A DNA stretch of 64,000 nucleotides from the NCBI GenBank assembly GCA_035772405.1, contig JAYKKM010000428.1:2331001-2395000 (forward strand), written 5' to 3'. The translations under genes were made by a program, and so were the position numbers. Of the stretch, positions 37,701 through 49,700 are shown in pieces. Each line of letters opens with the position of its first letter. Position 1 is the first letter of the stretch. The notes under the pieces are model-generated. The model was not told where the DNA came from. It ran no database searches and worked only from the letters and a program-made list of their open reading frames with translations. Source of the stretch: Chrysogorgia sp. JL179-B06 (lineage: Eukaryota; Cnidaria; Anthozoa; Scleralcyonacea; Chrysogorgiidae).

Positions 37701-40700
37701 GTAAGTACTCTTACTTAAGTATTATTTATTTATTTAGTTATTAAACTTCGCCAGAACATTGAACAACGATACATACAAATATAGGATGGGATACCACAAC
37801 AGCATTCGCCAATTACTGTGGACCCTTTGGTTAATAGAGTTCTAAAGGATCTAAAAGCAGCAAAATATACGAACAAGACCGCGAGCAACATTACACTTTG
37901 CGCAGATGGACTTCCATGTCCGCGGGTCATCTTGGTTAAATATATTATTTAGGGCACAATAACAATATTCTAAACATTCAATTTAATACATTTGTATCTA
38001 AGTTCTCTTATTTCTCCTTTTCATATTATATTCAGTTCTTTTGAGAACTTAGCATCTTTCATATTTATTCTTATTATCTACTATTAATCCCAGTAAACCT
38101 CGAAATTTTATTTTATGCTACTCAAAATGCTAGTTTGTATGCACCACGTGATCAAAATAAATGCACACGTGATACTACCGTTGACAGAAAGCGCTTGTTG
38201 CTAAAACGACAAACATCACTAATTATGTACTGCCTCCTCCGCAGGCGTCTTCTTTATGTAAACCGAGCGCAAATGATCGCGTGCGCACGATACGGGGGGA
38301 AGCGCGAAGGGGCGCATGGGAAGGGGAAAGAAAGCGAGAGTTTCATCTTCTGCCCATTTCCCGCCTTCCTTTGCGCGCTTTCCTATCTCCTTCCCTCCTC
38401 GCTATTTCCTTCCCTCCCTATCCCCCTTACAGACGTCTGGGTACAAGGCAGAATTATGTATTCGTCCCTCTAGCTTGCTTAAAGCCCGTTTTCCACTTCA
38501 CCATTTCGCTCGCCGCTAGCGAAATATTTCCACAATGACATCATTTTTTCAGTTGTCGACCAATGAAAACGGGAAAAAATTATGTCATCGGCGAAATGTT
38601 TCTCTAGCGACGAGCGCAATGGTGAAGTGGAAAACGGGCTTTAGTTTTTCGACAACACAGGAACTGCTTGCTAAATAGATTGGTGGTAAATCTTATGTTT
38701 ATATTTTCATCAACTATAGCAATAGAAATCATAATTAAACGCACATCTTCATGAAACTTCCGGCAGACGTTTTCCACGGTTCGTTGATTTCTTTGGTATC
38801 ACGTGGTGCATTTACTGTCAGGGCGGGTGCTTAAATTAAACGCCATAGATACAGGTCCGACACCAGACCCCATAAGCTAAATGTTCCCGAACCGACATCA
38901 CTATATTTACATATAAACGCAATTGCGATAATAACCCTAAATATCCCTATTCCTAACCCTAAACATCCCTATTCCTAACCCTAAATATCCCTATTCCTAA
39001 CCCTAAAAATCCCTATCCTAACCCTAAATATCCCTACAAATTGTCGGACCTGTAACCACTTCTTTTAATGATTGGCAAAGGTCGTAGTAGTTTCGCGGTT
39101 TACTGGAAATAATATTATTATTAATATTATTACTATCGTGGCAATAGAAGAAAAGCAATTCATATTCATTTATTTACATTGACAAGTTAGTTTGATGAAG
39201 TTCGTTGATTTGCATTTGATTAGTTTTTGAGTTTGGTTGGTCAAAAACCAAACCACAATAAAATGTAAAGCAGACAATTGTTCAAGGAACTTCATTAAAG
39301 TGCCTCTACTAGAAATACGTATCCGCAATAATGTGGCATGAACATATTGATTATATTAAATCTAAAATCAATAAGAAACTGGGACTACTAAGGCGTATCA
39401 AGAATTATTTACATACATAGTAGATTATTATTTTTTAATTCCTATATTTTACCTATCTTCGATTATGCTGATATCATTTGGGGGGATAGAGGGAATTCAA
39501 CCCTTATGTCAGATTTACAAATATTACATAACAAAGCAGCACGAATTATTTTAGACTTAGATTATAGGTCATCTGCCAGTGCTGCCTTAGTCAAGTTATC
39601 ATGGAAAAACCTTAAGGATAGGAGAAGTTCAAACCGTTCTATTTTTATTTATAAATGTCGTAATAACCTATTTTCACATGATTTGGAAATAACATATAGC
39701 CAAGATATTCATAAGTATAACACCAGATCTAAGCCCAACATTAGAAAGTCTGTAGCGAAACATAGTTGGGGCCATTGGACAAGTATTAACTTTGCTAGCA
39801 ATGACTGGAATGAACTGAATAATGAGATTAGGGAAGCGAAAGATTTCAGAACTTTTAAACGTTTTTTACTTAAATGTAAATAGGCTGATATATTATTATA
39901 TTTACCTATTATTCTTGTATTAGTTTTTAGTCTTAGTTTTTTATACCTGTACTTATAATTTATTTTAGTAGTTTATACAGTATCTTAGCAGGACCTTTCT
40001 GAAAAACACTTTTAGTGAAGTTGGCATCCTGAATAAAGATTGATTTAATAATAATAATAACTCCTCGCTCGCCTGTTCTATGCCCCCCTTGAGTTTCATA
40101 CTACCCCCTGCGGGATTTTTCCCATTCATGGTCCCCAGACCTCGCACGCCGTCTATTTGTAGATATAAATTGCACTTTTACAATTTGTCGTCGATTTTGA
40201 ACGTTATCTCGGCCAATATTTAACCGATTTTAATTCCGAAAACAGATTTGGAATTACCGAGTCTAAATACGTGCATACCCTTCGTAAAAACCTGTAGATG
40301 AATTTTGTAGATGTACTTAGAAATTAATCGACAATCAGGCGGTCGCTTCGTCGTAGATTATTTTGAACGTTAACTCGGTCAATATTTAACCGTTTTCAAT
40401 TCTGAAAACAGATTTGGAATTACCTAGTCTAAATATAACATTATATTACGAAAACTTGTATACCCTTCGTAAAAACCTGCTTATGTACTTCGTATTTTCA
40501 AAACCAATATAGCGTCAAAATCCTCAAATTTTCAACTACAACTAGCTATATCTTCTTAACTAAATTGATGGAATGCTGAAACTTTGGTTTGAACTACATT
40601 TGTATTTTGGCTGGAGTATCCCTTTAAACAACTTATCAATGCAAGGAAATGAATTGCTCAACGTTTCTCGGAATTCATCCTTCCTTTCCCCAGTCACACC

Positions 40701-43700
40701 TTTTTACTGAAAGTCAGCTTGGCAGATGTTTGTTCCGTCCATTTAAGTAATGCAAAAAGTTTCCCCGAGGCCAACGATATGGCAGCTGGAACTAGATTAA
40801 AATTGACACAAGATTAGGTTAAAATGACTTTATTATATAAAATAATTATTATATAAAATGATCTTGCTATATAGAAAACTGATCATACAACGTTTATCAT
40901 GTAACCTGACCGTGAGAAAAAGGACTGGTACTAGTGTAGTATCAGAATAAAAGTTTAGTTTTGCATCTTAAACAATTGACGGTACCGAAAAAGATGGCGA
41001 CTGGTACATTTAACCATAATTCCTTGCGCGCAGTAAACAATGAATCTCAGAAATAGCAGAAGATAGAGTTTCAAAAAGATTAAGTTTGGTAATTGATCAA
41101 GATTTTAAAATACTTTCCAAATTTTTATTATAGTTACCCATACAGACATAACATTCTCGGTTGCTACGCAAAACTCTGGAAAACTCCAAACTCCAACCTC
41201 CAAACTCCAACCTCCAAACTCCAACCTCCAACCCCATTCCCAACCCCCTGCTCCAACCCCCTACTACAACCCCTACTCCAACGCCTACTCCAACTCCTAC
41301 TCCAACTCCAACTCCTACATGTACTTCTACTCCAACTTCTACTCCAACTTCTACTCCAACATGTACTCCAAATCCTACTGCAGCTCCAACTCCTACTCCA
41401 ACTCCTACTCCTACATGTACTCTAACTCCTACTCCTACATGTACTCCAACTGTAACTCCTACTCCAACTCCTACTCCTACATGTACTCCAACTCCAACTC
41501 CAACTCCTACACGTACTCCAACTAACTCCAACTCCTACTCCTACTCCAACTACTCCTACTCCTAACTCCAACTCCAACTCCTACTCCAACTCCTACTCCT
41601 ACATGTACTCCAACTCCAACTCCAACTCCAACTCCTACTCCAACTCCTACTCCTACTCCTACATGTAACTCCTACTCCAACTCCTACTCCTACATGTACT
41701 CCAACTCCTACTCCAACTCCTACATGTACTCCAACTCCTACTTACTCCAACTCCTACATGTACTCCAACTCCTACTCCAACTCCTACATGTACTCCAACT
41801 CCTACTCCATCCTACTACTCCAACTCCTACTCCTACTCCAACTCCTACTCCTACTCCAACTCCTACTACTACTCCTACTCCAACTCCTACTCCAACTCCT
41901 ACATGTACATCCTACTCCAACTCCTACTACTCCTACTCCTACTACACTCCTACTCCAACTCCTACATGTACTCCAACTACTACTCCTACATGTACTCCAA
42001 CTCCTACTCCAACTCCTACATGTACTCCAACTACTACTCCTACTACTCCAACTCCAACTCCAACTCCTACACGTACTCCAACTCCTAGTCCTACATGTAC
42101 TCCAACTCCAACTCCTACTCCTACTCCTACATGTACTCCAACTCCTACTCCTACTCCAACTCCTACACGTACTCCAACTCCTAGTCCTACATGTACTCCA
42201 ACTGTAACTCCTACTCCTACTCCTACATGTACTCCAACTCCTACTCCAACTCCTACATGTACTCCAACTACTACTCCTACATGTACTCCTACTCCAACTC
42301 CAACTCCTACACGTACTCCAACTCCTAGTCCTACATGTACTCCAACTGTAACTCCTACTCCTACTCCTACTCCTACTCCTACTCCTACTCCTACTCCTAC
42401 ATGTAACTCCTACTCCAACTCCTACATGTACTCCAACTCCTACTCCTACATGTACTCCAACTCCTACTCCTACATGTACTCCTACTCCAACTCCAACTCC
42501 AACTCCTACACGTACTCCAACTCCTAGTCCTACATGTACTCCAACTGCAACTCCTACTCCAACTGCAACTACTACTCCTACTCCTACATGTACTCCAACT
42601 CCTACTCCTACATGTACTCCCACATGTACTCCAACTCCAATTACAACTCCAATTACAACTCCTTCTCCAACTCCAACTTATACTCCAACTTCTACTCCTA
42701 CTCCAACTCCTACATGTACTCCTACTCCTACATGTACTCCAACTCCTACATGTACTCCAAATCCAACTCCTACATGTACTCCTACTCCAACTCCTACATG
42801 TACTCCTACTCCTACATGTACTCCTACTCCTACATGTACTCCTACTCCTACATGTACTCCTACTCCAACTCCTACATGTACTCCTACTCAAACTCCTACA
42901 TGTACTCCAACTCCAACTTCTACTCCAACTCCTACTCCTACATGTACTCCTACTCCAACTCCTACTCCTACATGTACTCCTACTCCAACTCCTACATGCA
43001 CTCCTACTCCAACTCCTACATGTACTCCAACTCCTACATGTACTCCTACTCCAACTCCTACATGCACTCCAACTCCTACTCCAACTCCTACTCCAACTCC
43101 TACTCCAACTCCTACTCCAACTCCTACATGTACTCCAACTCCAACTCCAACTCTTACTCCTACATGTACTCCAACTCCTACTCCTACATGTACTCCAACT
43201 CCAACTCCAACTCTTACTCCTACATGTACTCCAACTCCTACTCCAACTCCTACATGTACTCCAACTCCAACTCCAACTGTTACTCCTACATGTACTCCAA
43301 CTCCTACTCCTACATGTACTCCAACTCCTACTCCAACTCCTACATGTACTCCAACTCCAACTCCAACTCTTACTCCTACATGTACTCCAACTCCTACTCC
43401 TACATGTACTCCAACTCCAACTCCAACTCTTACTCCTACATGTACTCCTACTCCAACTCCTACTCCAACTCCTACTCCAACTTCTACTCCAACTTCTACT
43501 CCAACTTCGATTCCAACTCCTACTCGAACTCCTACTCGAATTCCAACTTCTTCTCGAACTCCAACTCCTACTCCAACTCCTACTCAAACTCAAACTCCTA
43601 CTCCAACTCCTACTCCAACTCCTCCTACATGTACTCAACTCCTGGTTGAAGGAAGATACGCCCGACTTAAATATGATGCTGTGATCAAACCTACTCCTAC

Positions 43701-46700
43701 ATGTACTCCAACTCCTACTCCAACTCCAATTCCTACTCCAACCCCAACTCCTACTCCAACTCCTACTCCAACTCCAACTCCTACTCCAACTCCTACATGT
43801 ACTCCTACTTGTACTACTACTCCTAATATTATTATTATTAAAAATTATAATAATTATTTTACAATAAATATAAATAATTTTTATAATAATAATAATAATA
43901 TTATTATTATTACTGACAACTTTAATCGATATTTTTATATTTATATATAATTTACACATTAGGCTATTTCTAACTTAGTTTTATACATTTTAATATTTTA
44001 TAAAGATTGTAATTGGATCTGAAAAGCGCAGTTGGGAGAAATTTCAATTAAATATAAGTATAAGAAAGTATTTGACATTTGGTTGCTGAAACTATATATG
44101 TCAACATTTGCAGTTGTGATGTGTGAATGCATGTAAAATATGATTCAAGCAATTAAAACAAAATAATATATGGAGGGGAGCAGAAGCACCTCCGATCCTG
44201 TTCCTTTGCAGCGATGTTGAACTAGCTAGTCAACGACGATTTTTATGCTAATAATCTTTCACAAGAAACCAATGCGTGCAACACACTATTTCAGTGAAAT
44301 AGTTTTCGCTGGCAACATGTTGTGTTCAAACAACATGACACTTGTACACACTGCTACCATGAATTTGACAGTTTTTCTTTACTTTATACCTTCTTCTTTT
44401 CTTTCACTTAATTCTTCTAAAACACCATCTATGCCATCTGTCAACCTTGAATTTAACAAACACGTCTCAGAAATCAATCGAAAGTGTTTATATCACAGTT
44501 CATAAATAAGTAGACTTATTAAGTAGACATAAATAACTATAAAAAAGAGCGGGAAAATTCTATGTTAACTTGTAACATCTTGTAACGTCTTACAACGTAA
44601 TGTAACGTCTTACAACGTTGTGTAACGTCTTACAGCGTAGTGTAACGTAGTGTAACGTCTTACAACGTAATGTAACGTCTTATAACGAGTGTAACGTCTT
44701 ACAACGTAGTGTAACGTCTTACAACGTAGTGTAACATCTTACAACGTAGTGTAACGAGCGTAACGTCTTATAACGTAGTGTAACGTCTTACAACATACTG
44801 TAACATCTTACAACGTAGTGTAACGTCTTACAACGTAGTGTAACGTCTTACAACATAGTGTAACATCTTACAACGTAGTGTAACGTCTTACAACGTAGTG
44901 TAACGTCTTACAACGTAGTGTAACGTCTTACAACGTAGTGTAACGTCTTACAACGTAGTGTAACATCTTACAACGTAGTGTAACGTCTTACAACGTAGTG
45001 TAACGTCTTATAACGCAGCGTAACGTCTTACAACGTAGTGTAACGTCTTACAACGTAGCGTAACGTTTTACAACGTAGTGTAACGTCTTACAACGTAGTG
45101 TAACGTCTTACAACGTAGTGTAACGTCTTACAACATATTGTAACGTCTTACAACGTAGTGTAACGTCTTACAACGTAGTGTAACGTCTTACAACGTAGCG
45201 TAACGTTTTACAACGTAGTGTAACGTCTTACAACATAGCGTAACGTCTTACAACATAGCGTAACGTCTTACAGCGAAGTGTAACGTCTATTTAAAAATAC
45301 AAGTAAAAACTATTGAAATTGTTCTGAAACTATAAATAAGAATACCTACAAAACGTAAAATTTATATACAGTAGGAATTAAGCCTAAAAAGCATCCACTT
45401 TCATACAGTAGTTATTTACTACTATACTACTACCACCACTAGCACTACTTAGGTTGTCCCTCGATATAGACGACGACGTTTCTGTCTCATTGTCATTGGT
45501 GCGCACGTTGGTGACAGTGGAGTCCAATTAGACTCGCGCTCCCGAATTGCCAGCGACGATCCCGATAGTTGCTGTGTTGGCGTTGGCATCCCTTGCCTGC
45601 AGGTGTCGACGTTGGCGTAGCTCATCGCGATGCTGGTGCCACGTGGCTTCTAAGTGGTGAATGCCTTTGCGGCAGGTCATATCATTATATTAATTAATGC
45701 ACAACTTTTTCAAACTAGAAATACTATCCTAAGCCACCGCAGGAAAGACCTTGAAAGGAACGCTGAAATGTTGGTTTTGCGAGATTTGCCCAGAATCTAG
45801 GAAAAAACTTCTAGTTGTTGTATCTATAGGCCACCTAACTCGGATTTAAACTACGCGTCAAGCATTTTAAGAAATCACTGCAGCTTGCTTCAAAGGCAAA
45901 AATTGATCACATAATCGTTTGCGGTGACTTCAACCTTCCCCATATCGATTGGTCTACTGGCACAGCTATTACTAATGACTCTATTCACAGTTACTTTGAT
46001 CATCAAAACAGTCAAAGATAACTGCCTGTGGCAGCTTGTTGACTTTCCTACTAGAGTTAACAACATACTAGATCAAGTTCTCACCAATATTCCGGATAAA
46101 GTAATAAACCTACAGGGATTCGATGATATCTTAAACACAGATCACAAACTCATAAGTTTTGACGTCAATCTGAAAATTGTTAAGAAGCCTAAAGTCAAGC
46201 GTTCAGTTATAATTTTAAGAAAGCCGATTGGTCGGGTCTTCAAGAAGTGCTGGCCCGTACCCCGTGGGACACAGTCTTTGTTACTGACAACGTCGACGCA
46301 TCGCTTTCCAACTGGTATGACCTGTTTCTCTCAGCTGTTAATGATCACGTACCAATATGTAAGTCAAAGAATACTTACGATCACCCATGGATTGACAAGG
46401 AACTATTGAAGGTCATTAAAAAGAAAAACAGTCAAAGAAAAAACTTCTCAAGACACAATTCTCTTACTGACCATGAGAAATACAAAGCTCTCCGGCTCAA
46501 AACGAAACAACTCATTTCAAGAAAAAGAAAGATTACGCCAATAAGCTGAGGGACTGCATGTTCGAAAACCCGAAACGCTTCTGGTCAGTTCTAAAATCGT
46601 CGACAAAAAATACACCAAAATCCCAATTTTATTCGACTTGGCCAATCCTTCATAACAACTCTCCGACATCCAGCTGACAGATATTGAAGTTGCGGAAGTA

Positions 46701-49700
46701 CTTCGCAAGTTGGACCCAAAAAAGGCTTGTGGGCCTGATGGAATCCCGAGCAGACTCTTGATAAAGGTCGCAGATGTAATTGCCCCTTCGCTGTGCCGAC
46801 TGTTCAACATGTCCCTTTCCCTAGGTGTGGTGCCTGCTAAGTGGAAGCTTGCCAACATTACTCCAGTTTTTTAAAAGGAAGATCCAACAATCTCGTCCAA
46901 TTACAGACCTATCTCTCTGCTTAGTGTGCTCATATGTCTAAGGTGCTGGAACGTTGCGTGTTTGATCACTGTCATCACCACCTTGCACCGTGCTTCTACC
47001 ATCTTCAACATGGTTTTCTCAAGGGAAAATCAACAACAACACAACTGTTGGAGGTGTACCATGACATCTTGGATTCTGTAGCAAGTGGTAAAGAAGTTGA
47101 TGCCATCTACCTTGATCTGTCGAAAGCTTTTGACAAGATCCCACATAATTTGCTATTGCTCGAACTCAAGAGTTATGGTATCACTGGTACTCTCCTGTCG
47201 TGGTTTCGCAACTACCTTACTGACAGACATCAAAGAGTTGTCCTGGAAGGTGCCTTTCCAACTGAATTCCGGTTACGTCTGGTGTGCCACAGGGCTCAAT
47301 TCTAGGCCCACTCATGTTCCTTGTGTATGCCAACGACGCCCCTGATTACATTCAATCTGTATCAACGATCGCCCTTTTTGCCGACAATTCCAAACTGTAT
47401 AGACCTATTGATCTCCCTAGTTCGAGCTACCTTCTCCAAAGCGACCTTGACTGTCTACACAAATGGAGTGTGGACTGGGCAATAATGGCATTCAATATTT
47501 CCAAATGTAAGGTATATTGCACATCTCAAGGAAAAAAACGCCAACTAATGAAACGTCGTACAGTGTACTGTAGATGGTCAGCCGCTGGAGCGTGCTCCGT
47601 ATATTTCTGACCTTGGTATCACCGTGTCTAGTTGACCTATCTTGGTCAAGACACATCGAAATCACTGTCGCCAAGGCCAACAAGACACTCGGTCTTATTA
47701 AAAGACTATGCAGGGACATCACGGATTCAAGAACAAGAAAATTGTTATACTGTGCCCTTGTAAGGCACAAGCTCGAGTATGGTGCAGTAACTTGTGGTCA
47801 CCTTACACCAGTAAACATCGCTCGCTAATTGAAAATGTCCAGCGGCGGGCAACCAAATTTATTCTGAACTATCCACCGGAATTGTCATACGCCAAAAGAT
47901 TAACCAAAACAAACCTCGTCCCACTAGAGTTTTGTAGAGACATTACTCTTCAAATCTAGAAAGGGTCTCATCTCTGCTGACGTTAACAATTATTTAAGCA
48001 CTTTTGAAACAATATACAAATCTCGAAATTATCATCCTAATAACTTTAATTTAGTTATAAAACATTTATTAGGTCAGCTGAACTGTGGAACACTCTCCCA
48101 TCTAGTCTCAAATTCTACAATTCGCTCGCTCTATTTAAGTCTAGTCTCCACAAAATTTACTCTATCAAACTACCTGCTATTAGCCCCCCTGGCTATGTCC
48201 AATAAGTCCAAAATCCAATTTTATCTACCATTAAGGGGTCAGGTGTCAATTGGGACGTAAGTCATGTTCCTTTCTCCTGTCACACCTGTCTTATTCGTTG
48301 TATTTGTATGTACTTTTTGTATTAATAGTAACTTGTAAATATATTGTGACAAATTCATTAAACTTAAACTTAAACCACCATACCATATATTATATAACTT
48401 CTGTGTTATTGATTCTTCAACAGGAAGAAATGGTGATTCTAAAACATCTCTTGCAAGATTTGTGGGGATTTTTAGAGGATCTTCTGTTGCCAAGATTTCA
48501 TCATATCTGCAATCCTGGTAAGATCATATCATATGTTTATTTTCACTTTATTAATAAAATAATGCACATATCAATGTTAACTTTCAGAGAGAGAGAGAGG
48601 CAGGGCATTATGGTCATGCAATTTGATTATCTTGCAGACTTTTGACAACACTAGAACCCAGCCCTTTTTCATCTGGCATGCTCTGAGTCACTATGATGCA
48701 AGCAATCCAAAGAGAGAATATTGGAGAGGGTGACCAAGGTAATGGAACATAATTATTTCAATGATTTGGAACTTGTTAAAATTGCAATTAAAATTTTAAA
48801 TGGTGATTTTCTTTCTTTTTTAGAACCTATATAATTTTAATAACTTAATTTTCTATTTTAAAATTGATATAAAGACTTTTGAGAATTTTAAGGACATATA
48901 CTGTATGCACCCTGAATTACCTAATTTATTAACAGTCTTGTCAATCATAAGGAACATTTGCCTTTAAGAAACATTACCGTGGTTCTAAATTGGGAAAACG
49001 TTGGGCAATATCTTGACTGAATGGACTAAGGCCAAAAGCCAAGGTCCATGTCAATGTCTAAATTGTGCAAATTTTTTTTTAAATGGAGGAGCTAGATAGT
49101 TAAGTTCTAGATTTTGAAATTTTTAGTCCCATTGTCAGCCATAGTAAAGCCCCAGTCAGTGTTGGAGAATTTCTGATGCCATCACAGCCAATATTTTCCA
49201 GTACTTGGACTAATAATGGTTTCAGGTTGTCCAGTGTACCAGTAGGGCACCTGGCCAGTCATAAATAGGATTTACCAGTACATGTATATTCATATTCATC
49301 AAATTACAAATGCCAATAGGACCATATCTAATTTATCAGAACATCAATTAGGTAATTTCTTCATAGCATAATGTTGACTATGGTCCAAGCCAGTCGATAC
49401 ATGGACCATACATTGTCTGTACCTGAAGCTCCCATATTCACTATAGCAGGGTTGTCAATAGAACTTCCATCAGCAGGTGTTTGATTATGTTATAGGTGGC
49501 ACAATGTGGCATGTAGAGCCACTAATGCAACACCATTTCAATTATTCTTTGAAAAAATTCCTCAAAGTAGATGGCTGAGAATTGACTATAGCCAGTAGAA
49601 ACCACTGGTTGCAGTTTTCTATTGAAAACCCTGCCACAGGCTTACAGTTACAGCAATGCAATGTATATAAAACACATCAAAGCTAGTGTTAGTTACTCAG

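Noticed and set aside
41694..43959. Frames of up to 520 codons on both strands (PT-, SN-, RS- and GV-rich)
   Set aside because: They are translations of a hexamer repeat in every frame; no non-repeat domain, no start context, and AAAS runs through the region as intron.
44245..44505. 86-codon plus-strand frame
   Set aside because: It is antisense to AAAS exon 3 and flanking intron and shows no domain.
48250..48645. 131-codon plus-strand frame
   Set aside because: It lies antisense to AAAS exon 2, whose minus-strand reading has clear homology.
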